From an uncultured Pelagibacteraceae bacterium (GTDB taxonomy: Bacteria > Pseudomonadota > Alphaproteobacteria > Pelagibacterales > Pelagibacteraceae): a stretch of DNA of 64,000 nt. Positions 1 to 7,875 of this stretch are shown piece by piece. Each line of letters starts with the position of its first letter. Position 1 is the first letter of the stretch. Made by a program: the position numbers and the translations under genes. The notes beneath the pieces were generated by a model. That model did no database searches, was not told the origin of the DNA, and saw only the letters and a program-made list of their open reading frames with translations. The stretch covers positions 36,050 to 100,049 of the forward strand of contig CACPNG010000001.1 of the NCBI GenBank assembly GCA_902635225.1, in the 5' to 3' direction.

Positions 1-1181
1 GCATCTTTTATTTCTGCTCTTTCATAAAATTTTATACCTCCTAAAACTCGATAACCAATACCGACTTGAAGAAATCTTTCCTCAAATTCCCTAGTTTGAT
101 AGATTGCTCTGACTAAAATCGCTGTATCGTTTAATGAATATTTATTTTTAATTTTTTTTTCAATTATATCACTTATACCCTGCGCTTCATCTTTTCCTGA
201 TCTATAACAATTCAGTTTGACCAACTCACCCTGAGTCGCCGACGACCATAATTTTTTACCAACCCTATTTGAATTGTTCGATATTAAATTCGAAGCAGTT
301 TCCAATATATTTTTTGTTGACCTATAATTTTGTTCTAATTTAAAAACTTTACAGTTTTTATAAATCTGATCAAAAGTTAGAAAATTTTTAATTTCAGCGC
401 CCCGCCAGCTATAAATTGACTGGTCATCATCTCCTACACAGCAAATATTTTCTTTTTCATTGACCAATAAATTTAACCATTTGTTTTGAATAAAGTTAGT
501 ATCTTGAAATTCGTCAACTAATATATATTTGAAATTATTATTATAAATTTCTTTAATATCCTTATGATCTTCAAAAAGTTTCACACAAAATAAAATCAAA
601 TCGCCAAAATCAAAAGCATTTAAATCTTTTGTTTTATTTTGATATATTTCATAAACTTTTAGTATCGATTTCAAAATTGAGCTTGATCTTTCAGGTTTTA
701 CATCTTTAGGCAACAAACCCTTATTTTTCCATTGATCTATATGATATAAGATCAATTGAGGAGAAAATTTCTTAGCATCTAAATCCTCGGCCTTAACTAT
801 ATTCCTTAAAAGCTTTTTTTGATCGTCTGTATCTAAAATAGTAAAATTACTCTTATAACCAAGAGCCTCAGCATGTCTTCTTAAAATCTTCACACTTATG
901 GAATGAAATGTTCCAAGCCAAGGTATAGAGCTTGAACTTCCCTTTATGTGCTGCATAACTCGGTTTTGCATCTCTTTTGCAGCTTTATTTGTAAACGTGA
1001 CACAGAGTATTTGATTAGGAAATGCTTTTTTCTTATCGATAATATGCATCAATCTTGTTGTTAAAACTCTTGTCTTACCTGAGCCGGCACCTGCAACAAT
1101 TAAATTAGGTCCTTCAGTGCTAAGAACTGCATCTTTTTGTTCTTTGTTTAATTTTTCTATTAATTTTACTATGCTATTCAT
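1..1181 (-). CDS. uvrD: UvrD/PcrA-family DNA helicase (3' part beyond the window)
   Basis: Superfamily 1A 3'-5' DNA helicase of the UvrD/PcrA type, which unwinds DNA in nucleotide excision and mismatch repair in the cytoplasm. The visible ~393 residues are the N-terminal half. The Walker A loop GAGSGKT lies at residues 31-37, the Walker B box reads DEFQDT, and GDDDQSIYSWRGA and LEQNYRS (helicase motifs III and IV) follow. The start ATG at 1179-1181 gives MNSIVKLIEK, a normal UvrD beginning. The gene is transcribed leftwards and the C-terminal domains lie outside the window. It is divergent from the AsmA-like gene with 44 bp between starts. Rep is an alternative name for this fold, but UvrD is the usual single copy in small alphaproteobacterial genomes. 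Confidence 0.93.
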   Translation of the reverse strand, partial: MNSIVKLIEKLNKEQKDAVLSTEGPNLIVAGAGSGKTRVLTTRLMHIIDKKKAFPNQILCVTFTNKAAKEMQNRVMQHIKGSSSSIPWLGTFHSISVKILRRHAEALGYKSNFTILDTDDQKKLLRNIVKAEDLDAKKFSPQLILYHIDQWKNKGLLPKDVKPERSSSILKSILKVYEIYQNKTKDLNAFDFGDLILFCVKLFEDHKDIKEIYNNNFKYILVDEFQDTNFIQNKWLNLLVNEKENICCVGDDDQSIYSWRGAEIKNFLTFDQIYKNCKVFKLEQNYRSTKNILETASNLISNNSNRVGKKLWSSATQGELVKLNCYRSGKDEAQGISDIIEKKIKNKYSLNDTAILVRAIYQTREFEERFLQVGIGYRVLGGIKFYERAEIKD

Positions 1182-1225
1182 AACTTGAAATTTTCATTTA
1201 TATACTAGTTACAAAAATAAAAAAA

Positions 1226-2626
1226 ATGTTAAATAAAATCTACAAAATAATTCACAACAAATTTTCAATATTTTTTAAATTTATTTTTTTTATAAGATAT
1301 ATTTTTGTAGTTTTTTTTGTCGCAACATTCCTTTTTTTAATTATACCTTATTTTTTTGATTATAAAAAAAAAGAGATTCTTATAACTGGTCAATTATTTC
1401 AATCTTATGGTTTAAAAATAAATGAAATTGAAACGATAAAATACCAACCTTTACCAGCCCCTCATTTGCAACTTATAAATTCTTCTGGAAATTTGTTTTC
1501 TAATGACATTGAAATCAAAATTAATAATTTGATATTATATCCTAGTCTTCCGAGTGTTTATAACTTTAGCAAATTTCAAATTAATAAAATTAAATTAAAT
1601 AAAAGTAGAGTTAAAATAGATGCTAATCAATTAAGTGGACTAGTCAAAAAACTTTTAAGCTTAGAGAATAAATTATTTTTAGGCGATTTAGTTTTAAAAG
1701 TTCAAAATGATAAAATCAATCTTATTAATCTTAGAAGTATCAATTTCAAAAATTATGGTTTTAAAAGAAATATAATAGATGGCGAGATATTCGATAGGGG
1801 ATTTAAGATAACATTTTCAGATAAATATAAAAATTTAAAATTTAAACTGTTAAATACAGGAGTCTCCGCTGAGGTAGATTTTGAAAATCTTGAAGATAGT
1901 TCCGGTAAAAAAGGTAAATTAAAAACTAAGTTATTAACTTCAAATTTAAAACTAAATTTTATTTATGATAACAATTCTATAAAAATTGAAGATCTTTTTT
2001 TTAGAGATAGAAAATTATCTTTTGATGGTAGTGGCAATTTAAAAATTAATCCTTTTTTTGAAATAATTCTTAATTCAAATATTAGAAATTTGAGACCAGA
2101 GATATTTTCAAATTTAGATTTATCCAAATTATTTTCTATTAAAGATTTAATTAAAAAAATAAATAGTCAAATAAATATTAATTATAAGCCAAAAAAATTT
2201 AGTAATAACTTAATAAACAATATTTCTTTGAAAACTAAATTAGAAATCGGAAGATTAAGTGTTTCAAAAATCTTATCAATTGTTAATAGTAATACGATTT
2301 GTAAAGGAGAAGTAAATTTATTAGAAGATTTTCCCATTCTTGATTTTGACTGTTCTATTGTTTCACCGGATAAGAGAAAATTTTTAAAGAAGTTAGATAT
2401 TAATTATAAAACAAAAAACGAGCCTTTTAATTTGAGTTTAAAAGGTAAACTTAATATTTTAAAAAATAAAGTAAATTTTGATTATATAAAAATGAATAAT
2501 TATCAAGCGTCAGCTGAAGACTTAAAATATTACAAAAACATCTTTGAAAATAGTTTCTTTGAAAAAAATTTATTTATAAATTTTAATAAAGAAAATATAA
2601 AAGAGTTTATTCTAGAAATTTCTTAG
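1226..2626 (+). CDS. AsmA-like inner-membrane-anchored envelope protein
   Basis: A 466-residue protein with one N-terminal membrane anchor (about residues 16-44, very Phe/Ile rich) followed by a long, repetitive beta-rich periplasmic region made of alternating hydrophobic and polar residues (for example KINNLILYPSLP and a DGSGNLKINPF segment). This layout is that of AsmA/TamB-type proteins, which span the periplasm and are thought to move lipids or affect outer-membrane assembly. It is short for AsmA (E. coli AsmA is about 617 residues) and its sequence is divergent, so the family call rests on architecture. It ends one base before the stop of the convergent fumC. Function in this organism is inferred. 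Confidence 0.6.
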   Translation: MLNKIYKIIHNKFSIFFKFIFFIRYIFVVFFVATFLFLIIPYFFDYKKKEILITGQLFQSYGLKINEIETIKYQPLPAPHLQLINSSGNLFSNDIEIKINNLILYPSLPSVYNFSKFQINKIKLNKSRVKIDANQLSGLVKKLLSLENKLFLGDLVLKVQNDKINLINLRSINFKNYGFKRNIIDGEIFDRGFKITFSDKYKNLKFKLLNTGVSAEVDFENLEDSSGKKGKLKTKLLTSNLKLNFIYDNNSIKIEDLFFRDRKLSFDGSGNLKINPFFEIILNSNIRNLRPEIFSNLDLSKLFSIKDLIKKINSQININYKPKKFSNNLINNISLKTKLEIGRLSVSKILSIVNSNTICKGEVNLLEDFPILDFDCSIVSPDKRKFLKKLDINYKTKNEPFNLSLKGKLNILKNKVNFDYIKMNNYQASAEDLKYYKNIFENSFFEKNLFINFNKENIKEFILEIS

Positions 2627-4015
2627 TTATTTAGGTTTTGTCATTTTAATAGGACTCATTATTCGATTATATTCTTTCTCGTTTATAAGACCAGATTTTA
2701 TAACCTCTTCTTTTAAAGTTGTACCATTCTTGTGGGCTATTTTTGCTATACTGGCAGCTTTATCATAACCAATCTTTGGAGCTAAAGCTGTAACGAGCAT
2801 TAAAGAATTTTCTAAAAGATATTTAATTCTTTTTTTATCAGCTTTTATGCCTTTAACACAGTATAGAGCAAAGGTTTTTGTAGAGTCACTCATGATTTCT
2901 ATCGATTGTAGGATATTATGAATAATAAGCGGTTTAAAAACATTAAGTTCGAAATGTCCGTGTGAGCCGGCCATAGTGATACCATTATGATTTCCGATTA
3001 CTTTAACACATACCATTGTAACAGCTTCTGATTGAGTTGGATTTACTTTACCAGGCATTATTGAAGACCCAGGTTCATTTGATGGTAATATTAATTCACC
3101 GTATCCTGCCCGAGGTCCAGAACCTAAAAATCTTATATCGTTTGCTATTTTCATTAAACATACTGCAGTGGTGTTTAAAGAACCTGAAAAATTTACGATT
3201 TCATCATGAGCGGCTAAAGATGCAAATTTATTTCTAGACGGTCTAAAAGGAAGTTTAGTTATTTTGCTTATTTCTCTGATAATTTTTTTATCAAAATTTT
3301 TTCTTGTGTTGAGACCAGTGCCTACTGCAGTTCCGCCTTGCGCTAAATAATAAATCTCTTTTAAGGCAGCCTCAATTCTAATTATACAATTTTTTAATTG
3401 TGTATGATAACCTGAAAACTCCTGTCCCAAAGTCAAAGGAGTTGCATCTTGTAAGTGAGTTCTTCCAACTTTAACAATTTTTTTAAATTCTTTGGATTTT
3501 CTTGCTAGTTCTTTTTCTAATAATTTGAGCGAGGGTAAAAGCTTCTCTCTTGCTTTTAAAGCAATCGAAATATGCATAGCAGTTGGGAATACGTCATTAG
3601 TTGATTGTGATTTATTTACGTGATCGTTAGGATGAATGGGTTTTTTTGTACCCATTTTGCCCCCCATTAATTGTATAGCTCTATTAGCTATGACCTCATT
3701 AACATTCATATTTGTCTGAGTACCCGAACCTGTTTGCCATACTTTTAAAGGAAAATGTTTATCAAGTTTACCTTTGATAACTTCATCAGAGGCTTTGACG
3801 ATGTATTTACTCAATCTAGGCTCTAAGTCTTTATTTTTAGTATTCACTATGGCTGCTGCTTTTTTAATAATTGCAATTGAGTGGATAACTAATGGCCTTA
3901 CTAAAAAATCACCGATATTAAAATATTTATTGGATCTTTCAGTTGAGGCACCCCAATACTTATCACCAGGCACTTTTATTTTTCCAATACTGTCAAATTC
4001 TGTCCTATATTTCAT
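2627..4015 (-). CDS. fumC: Class II fumarate hydratase
   Basis: Iron-independent fumarase that interconverts fumarate and L-malate in the TCA cycle in the cytosol; homotetramer. From the chosen start the protein is 462 residues, the normal FumC length. TGSGTQTNMN (95-104), GRTHLQDATP (184-193) and the superfamily signature GSSIMPGKVNP (316-326) are intact. An upstream in-frame ATG at 4123 would add 36 residues not found in the family and would overlap the divergent gene, so the start at 4015 (MKYRTEFDSIGKI) is preferred. It is convergent with the AsmA-like gene. Confidence 0.95.
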   Translation of the reverse strand: MKYRTEFDSIGKIKVPGDKYWGASTERSNKYFNIGDFLVRPLVIHSIAIIKKAAAIVNTKNKDLEPRLSKYIVKASDEVIKGKLDKHFPLKVWQTGSGTQTNMNVNEVIANRAIQLMGGKMGTKKPIHPNDHVNKSQSTNDVFPTAMHISIALKAREKLLPSLKLLEKELARKSKEFKKIVKVGRTHLQDATPLTLGQEFSGYHTQLKNCIIRIEAALKEIYYLAQGGTAVGTGLNTRKNFDKKIIREISKITKLPFRPSRNKFASLAAHDEIVNFSGSLNTTAVCLMKIANDIRFLGSGPRAGYGELILPSNEPGSSIMPGKVNPTQSEAVTMVCVKVIGNHNGITMAGSHGHFELNVFKPLIIHNILQSIEIMSDSTKTFALYCVKGIKADKKRIKYLLENSLMLVTALAPKIGYDKAASIAKIAHKNGTTLKEEVIKSGLINEKEYNRIMSPIKMTKPK

Positions 4016-4075
4016 CTCTGATTCTTTGATATAATACACTTTAACAAGACAATTATAAAACATAAAGGACGAGAA

Positions 4076-4447
4076 ATGAGTAATTTTGATAGTGTTAGAA
4101 AATTCATGAAAACATTTGGCCAAGAAGTAAAAGAAAAAGCTGAATTTCCAAGCGATAAAATCACTTCTTTAAGATATGATTTAATTAGTGAAGAATTATC
4201 TGAATTAAAAGAGGCGATTAATAACAAAGATATACAAGAGGTCGCAGACGCTCTTACTGATATTTTGTATGTAACTTATGGTGCAGGACATGCATTTGGA
4301 ATTAATTTAGATAAATGTTTTCAAGAAGTTCAAAGTTCAAATATGAGTAAGTTAGGTGAAGATGGCAAACCAATTTATGATGATAAAGGTAAAGTTATGA
4401 AGGGGCCAAATTATTTTAAACCAAATCTAAATAAATTTGTTGCATGA
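4076..4447 (+). CDS. MazG-like / PRA-PH-fold nucleotide pyrophosphohydrolase
   Basis: A 123-residue all-alpha NTP pyrophosphohydrolase of the MazG/phosphoribosyl-ATP pyrophosphatase superfamily. The metal-binding helix pattern is visible as SEELSELKEAI followed by EVADALTDILYVTYG, i.e. ExxE and ExxD, the Mg-binding acidic set. The C-terminal part (SNMSKLGEDGKPIYDDKGKVMKG) is typical of the phage and bacterial house-cleaning subfamily. It is not HisE: there is no his context. Likely role is removal of non-canonical or excess nucleoside triphosphates; the substrate is not deducible. Its start is divergent from fumC, 60 bp apart. Its stop overlaps the start of a 27-codon ORF (ATGA). Confidence 0.8.
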   Translation: MSNFDSVRKFMKTFGQEVKEKAEFPSDKITSLRYDLISEELSELKEAINNKDIQEVADALTDILYVTYGAGHAFGINLDKCFQEVQSSNMSKLGEDGKPIYDDKGKVMKGPNYFKPNLNKFVA

Positions 4448-4527
4448 TAAAAGATAATTATCACTGGATCCTCTTAGGTATAGCTGCTGGCTTAATCATC
4501 TATATGATAGATAAGTATATTTTCTAG
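4444..4527 (+). CDS. Possible 27-residue single-pass membrane micro-protein
   Basis: A 27-codon ORF whose ATG overlaps the stop of the upstream pyrophosphohydrolase gene as ATGA, which suggests translational coupling. The predicted peptide is MIKDNYHWILLGIAAGLIIY followed by MIDKYIF: a short polar N-terminus, one hydrophobic helix (about residues 8-22) and a charged tail, a normal shape for a small inner-membrane protein. No family is recognised. It is followed 14 bp later by another small membrane protein gene. Support is positional and compositional only. Confidence 0.4.
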   Translation: MIKDNYHWILLGIAAGLIIYMIDKYIF

Positions 4528-4541
4528 GAGATTTAAATTTT

Positions 4542-4784
4542 ATGAAAAAATTGAAACCAAAACCCCATCAATTTTGGGCATGGTGCTCAACATTAACAAT
4601 TTTAGCGGGTGCCGCAACTGCGGCTTTAGGCTTTTATCCATTATATTGTTATATTTTTTTAATAGGCAACAGTGGATTAGCTATAATTTCTTGGATATGG
4701 AATGAAAAATCTTTAGTTGCCTTGAACACTGGATTAGCCAGTATATATCTTATCGGTTTAATAAATTTATATTCAAAAGGGTGA
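4542..4784 (+). CDS. Small membrane protein of unknown function
   Basis: An 80-residue protein with three hydrophobic segments (about 15-33, 36-54 and 60-77) connected by very short loops. The N-terminus MKKLKPKPHQFWAWCSTL is basic, consistent with a cytoplasmic N-terminus. No family recognised. It has an upstream GGAG (AGGAGATTTAAATTTT) and lies 6 bp before the sugar dehydrogenase gene, so the two are probably co-transcribed. Function is unknown. Confidence 0.65.
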   Translation: MKKLKPKPHQFWAWCSTLTILAGAATAALGFYPLYCYIFLIGNSGLAIISWIWNEKSLVALNTGLASIYLIGLINLYSKG

Positions 4785-4790
4785 TAATTC

Positions 4791-6005
4791 ATGAATTTAT
4801 TAAAATATATATTGATAGCTTTACTATTTACTTTTTTAGGATATGAAAATCCAGAATTAGTTGAATCTCCAAAAAAATATATAAAAGGCTTTTTAAAAAA
4901 AGATGTGAATAATAAAAATTTAAACACTAGCAAAAATTTGACTAATATTGGGGAAGTCGAAGGAAACTCTTTTGACTTAACTTACAGAAAAGTTTTAGAG
5001 TACGATGATAGGACAGCAAGTTTTTACGTAGAAGTAGATGATAATAATAAAGCAAAATTTGAAGTTTTTCTTCAAGATGGAATTAAAATAATTGATTATA
5101 ACGCAATTAAGATGTCAATGCCTTTCAACGTTACATTTGAAAATAATGGCGGAGTAAAAAGTGTGTTTAAAAAAAATAGTAAAAATTATGCCCTGATATC
5201 TTCTAAAAAAAATTCAAACTGCTATTACGCATCAATTTACGCATTGGATCTAAAAAAAAATATCTTAGAGACTGATTGTTTGCCTGACTTTGAAAATGTT
5301 GATTTTAATGGATTAGGTGGAGCATTCATAAACTATGGAGATAATTTAATTTTGTCTATAGGAGCACCCGAGTGGAATTCAGAGAAAATAAGAAATCTAG
5401 CACAAATAAATGAAAGTTTATTTGGTAAAACCTTGATATTTAAAAATGAACATTTAAACATTGATCAATTAAAGTCGATTAAAAAAGAGGACTTAGAAAT
5501 TTTTACTAAAGGTCATAAAAATCCCCAAGGCTTAACTTTAATAGAGGAAAAAATTTACTCTGTCGAACACGGACCTCAAGGTGGAGATGAGTTGAATTTA
5601 TTAGAGCAAGGTAAAAACTATGGTTGGCCAATAGTATCTTATGGAACATTGTATAATAATGGCAAAGGTTTTTTAAAGAGAAACAATAGTACTATTAGTC
5701 CAATCTTCACATTTTTACCTTCTATTGCGCCGTCATCGATAGGGAATTGTCCATCAAATTTAAAAAATTATTATAAGGAAAACCATTGTATGTTGATACT
5801 TAGTTTGAGGGGCATGTCTTTGTTTATTGCATTAGTTGATAAAAATGACTCCAGACTAATATCATTAGAAAAATTTTTAATTAACCAAAGATTAAGACAC
5901 TTTGGATTGAACTCTGATAATGTAGTATTCCAAAAAAATGATGTTTTTTATGTTTCATTTGATAACGAAGGAATCTACGAATTAGAATTTAAAAACTTTA
6001 GATAA
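4791..6005 (+). CDS. Secreted PQQ-dependent sugar dehydrogenase-like protein (GSDH family)
   Basis: A 404-residue beta-propeller protein of the soluble glucose/sorbosone dehydrogenase family. The N-terminus is a hydrophobic export signal or anchor (residues 4-18). Family hallmarks are in order: GHKNPQGL (241-248), EHGPQGGDEL (259-268) and NYGWP (276-280), the segments that form the PQQ/active-site face and the Ca site in characterised members. The propeller is shorter and more divergent at the N-terminal side than Acinetobacter s-GDH. Likely a periplasmic oxidase of a sugar or alcohol, with the substrate unknown. No pqq genes are visible here. It is the last gene before the first ssrA-3'-end-like repeat at 6032. 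Confidence 0.82.
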   Translation: MNLLKYILIALLFTFLGYENPELVESPKKYIKGFLKKDVNNKNLNTSKNLTNIGEVEGNSFDLTYRKVLEYDDRTASFYVEVDDNNKAKFEVFLQDGIKIIDYNAIKMSMPFNVTFENNGGVKSVFKKNSKNYALISSKKNSNCYYASIYALDLKKNILETDCLPDFENVDFNGLGGAFINYGDNLILSIGAPEWNSEKIRNLAQINESLFGKTLIFKNEHLNIDQLKSIKKEDLEIFTKGHKNPQGLTLIEEKIYSVEHGPQGGDELNLLEQGKNYGWPIVSYGTLYNNGKGFLKRNNSTISPIFTFLPSIAPSSIGNCPSNLKNYYKENHCMLILSLRGMSLFIALVDKNDSRLISLEKFLINQRLRHFGLNSDNVVFQKNDVFYVSFDNEGIYELEFKNFR

Positions 6006-6031
6006 ATAAAATTTTATTTAAGAGAAAAAAT

Positions 6032-6055
6032 AGGGGCGTTATGTTGCCAGGTGCC
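6032..6055 (+). repeat. Copy 1 of the ssrA 3'-end direct repeat (att-like)
   Basis: 24 bases matching the end of the coding piece of ssrA at 7852-7875 in the same orientation, with one difference (A for C at 6041). It starts AGGGGCGTT and ends CCAGGTGCC. The terminal GCCCC needed to close the ssrA hairpin is degraded here to GCCTA. It lies 26 bp after the stop of the sugar dehydrogenase gene and just before the DUF2784 gene. The spacing to copy 2 is 409 bp. This is best read as a duplicated target end left by site-specific insertion. Confidence 0.8.
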
Positions 6056-6078
6056 TATAATTTTAGTTAATATATTAA

Positions 6079-6441
6079 ATGTATGAATTGTTTGCAAATC
6101 TTACATTAATTGCACATTTAATCTTTATCTTATTTGTTATTTTTGGTGGATTGCTTTTCTTTATTTTTTCAAAAATATTGTATATTCATCTTCCTGCATT
6201 ATTATGGGGAATTTATATAGAACTAAATAATTCTGTTTGCCCATTAACATATTTAGAAAATTGGTTTTTAGATAAAGCTGAGTTGGAAACTTATTCTAAT
6301 GGTTTTATTAACAACTATCTTTATCTAATAATTTATCCCGAGGGCTTAACTAATAACATTCAGATATATCTTGGCATAACATTGATAGTTATTAATATTT
6401 TAATATACGGATTTATTTTTAAAAATTTTAAAAGATTTTAA
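6079..6441 (+). CDS. DUF2784 family membrane protein
   Basis: A 120-residue membrane protein with segments at about 8-32, 36-50 and 96-117. The family pattern is clear: an HLIFILFVIFGG first helix, HLPALLWGIYIE, then CPLTYLENW (CPLT-x-LEN is the DUF2784 hallmark), and a GFINNYLYLIIYPEGL segment. The family's function is unknown. The gene sits alone between repeat copies 1 and 2 and its stop codon TAA overlaps the first base of copy 2, so gene plus repeat form one compact unit. Confidence 0.85.
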   Translation: MYELFANLTLIAHLIFILFVIFGGLLFFIFSKILYIHLPALLWGIYIELNNSVCPLTYLENWFLDKAELETYSNGFINNYLYLIIYPEGLTNNIQIYLGITLIVINILIYGFIFKNFKRF

Positions 6442-6464
6442 GGGGCGTTCTGTTACCAGGTGCC
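6441..6464 (+). repeat. Copy 2 of the ssrA 3'-end direct repeat (att-like)
   Basis: 24 bases identical to 7852-7875 except A for G at 6455. An extra shared C follows (GTGCCC). It begins on the last base of the DUF2784 stop codon. The spacing to copy 3 is 1411 bp. With one bulged G, the flanks can still pair (TAAGGG with CCCTTA), so the hairpin is partly kept. Confidence 0.82.
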
Positions 6465-6548
6465 CTTAACCTTTTAACGTTATACAACAATTCTAGATCA
6501 TAAAAAACGGCTATTTCTTTGCTGGGTGTGATCGTATTGTGATCGCCA

Positions 6549-6806
6549 GTGTGTTCGATTATGATGAGTCCAATGAGCCAAGGTGGTTTTGGGATATTAG
6601 TATTAATCTTCTACGGTGTTATGGGATATGGCATCACTAACGCTACAGGTTTTGCAGCGTTAATGTTCGGTATTTTATCTTTTGCTTCATTTGGCTTTAT
6701 ACCATTTTTATATGCAAGACTTGTTGAAGATCATCAAGATCATAAAAAAGAAAAATATAAACTTGAAAAAGAAATTGAAGAATTAAAAAGAAGAAAGAAA
6801 CGTTGA
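6549..6806 (+). CDS. Small membrane protein with a charged C-terminal helix
   Basis: Up to 85 residues from a GTG at 6549; ATGs at 6561, 6564 and 6573 are alternative starts and none has a strong Shine-Dalgarno. There are two hydrophobic segments (about 14-31 and 34-54), then a long charged helix (LVEDHQDHKKEKYKLEKE continuing to EELKRRKKR) with heptad-like Leu/Ile spacing, suggesting a short cytoplasmic coiled coil. No family is recognised with confidence. It is the first gene of the unit between repeat copies 2 and 3. The 84 bp upstream contain two GTGATCG words but no recognisable element. Confidence 0.55.
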   Translation: MCSIMMSPMSQGGFGILVLIFYGVMGYGITNATGFAALMFGILSFASFGFIPFLYARLVEDHQDHKKEKYKLEKEIEELKRRKKR

Positions 6807-6831
6807 TTTTTCAATTTTTTAAAACAAATAA

Positions 6832-7851
6832 ATGTATTTATTTGTTTTAAAAATATTCTTATATTCTTTAGTTATGAGGATAGTTTTACTATTAGTTTTT
6901 TTAATTTTCTCATTTCCAATTAATACTTATAGTTGGGAAAAAGTTCCTGTTCCAGATTATGTAAATAAAAAAACAAAATCACCATGGAATTTTTATGATA
7001 ATTTTGAAGACCAAAAAGTTGGAAAAGTAAATCTAAGAAAATACGAAATTAATGATAAAGGAAAAGGCAAGAAACCATTTAAAATTAGACAAGATAACGA
7101 TGGTAACAAGTATTTAGAAATTACAGTTAAACATGGTTGGAATAAGGGAAAATATTTCAAAACAGAAAGAGCAGAATTTCAAACAAAAGGTAAAAGAAGT
7201 TTAAATAAAGAAATATGGTATGGTTTCAAATTACGATTTCCTAAAGATTTCACACATATTAACGATAGGGTTTTAATAAATCAGTTTAAAAATAATTTTG
7301 ATAATATGAAAAAAAGTCCCTTATTGGGTATTAGATTTTATGATGAAGGTAAAAGATTAGGTCTTGGTGGTGATACTGGAGGAATTGCAACTACAAAATG
7401 GAATGAAGCAGAAACAAAAAAGCATGGAATAAGAGTTAAATATTTAAAAATAGATAATAATTGGAAATTATATGAAACAAAAGCAAGGGGAGAAAATAAG
7501 AAAAAAATTTTTAAATGTAGTGAAAAACAAAAACCAGAATATTGCAAAAATTTAAGTTTAGAAAAAACTTTGGATATTACAAAATTAGGTGAATGGACAA
7601 CATTTAAAATTGGTATAAAAAATTCAAAAAAAAGTGATGGGTACGTCCAAGTTTATAAAAATAATAAATTAATTATGAATTATGAAGGGGTTACTTTTGA
7701 TTGGAAAGGGAATTATTATGCTAGTTATGTGAGGATAGGTATTTATAGAGACTCTGATCCAAGTGGAGCAGGATACCCAGATCAAGTAGTTCACTTTGAT
7801 GATTTTATTGTCGTTTCAGATAAAAAAACTTTAGATAAATATTTAAATTGA
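6832..7851 (+). CDS. Secreted polysaccharide lyase (heparin lyase I-like fold)
   Basis: A 339-residue protein with a signal peptide and a beta-jelly-roll of the polysaccharide-lyase family that includes heparin lyase I-like proteins. Supporting blocks are FKTERAEFQTKG, WYGFKLRFPKDF, LINQFKNNFDN, GEWTTFKIGIKNSKKSDGYV with a downstream YKNNKLIMNYEGV, and YVRIGIYRD near the C-terminus followed by VVHFDDFIV. These are the usual substrate-groove and conserved sheet segments of the family. A second ATG at 6874 (MRIVLLLVFLIFSF) gives a more typical signal peptide and may be the real start. The catalytic residue and the glycan cannot be assigned. Its TGA stop is immediately followed by ssrA repeat copy 3 and it is convergent with ssrA. 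Confidence 0.75.
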   Translation: MYLFVLKIFLYSLVMRIVLLLVFLIFSFPINTYSWEKVPVPDYVNKKTKSPWNFYDNFEDQKVGKVNLRKYEINDKGKGKKPFKIRQDNDGNKYLEITVKHGWNKGKYFKTERAEFQTKGKRSLNKEIWYGFKLRFPKDFTHINDRVLINQFKNNFDNMKKSPLLGIRFYDEGKRLGLGGDTGGIATTKWNEAETKKHGIRVKYLKIDNNWKLYETKARGENKKKIFKCSEKQKPEYCKNLSLEKTLDITKLGEWTTFKIGIKNSKKSDGYVQVYKNNKLIMNYEGVTFDWKGNYYASYVRIGIYRDSDPSGAGYPDQVVHFDDFIVVSDKKTLDKYLN

Positions 7852-7875
7852 AGGGGCGTTCTGTTGCCAGGTGCC
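7852..7875 (+). repeat. Copy 3 (native) of the ssrA 3'-end direct repeat
   Basis: The 24 bases that form the terminal hairpin of the ssrA coding piece, given in plus orientation to match copies 1 and 2. It directly follows the stop codon of the polysaccharide lyase gene. As part of a structured RNA gene this is the presumed original from which copies at 6032 and 6441 derive. Confidence 0.85.

Noticed and set aside
4016-4123. 36-residue N-terminal extension of FumC
   Set aside because: Overlaps the start of the divergent MazG-like gene and is not family-like; ATG at 4015 gives the normal FumC length.
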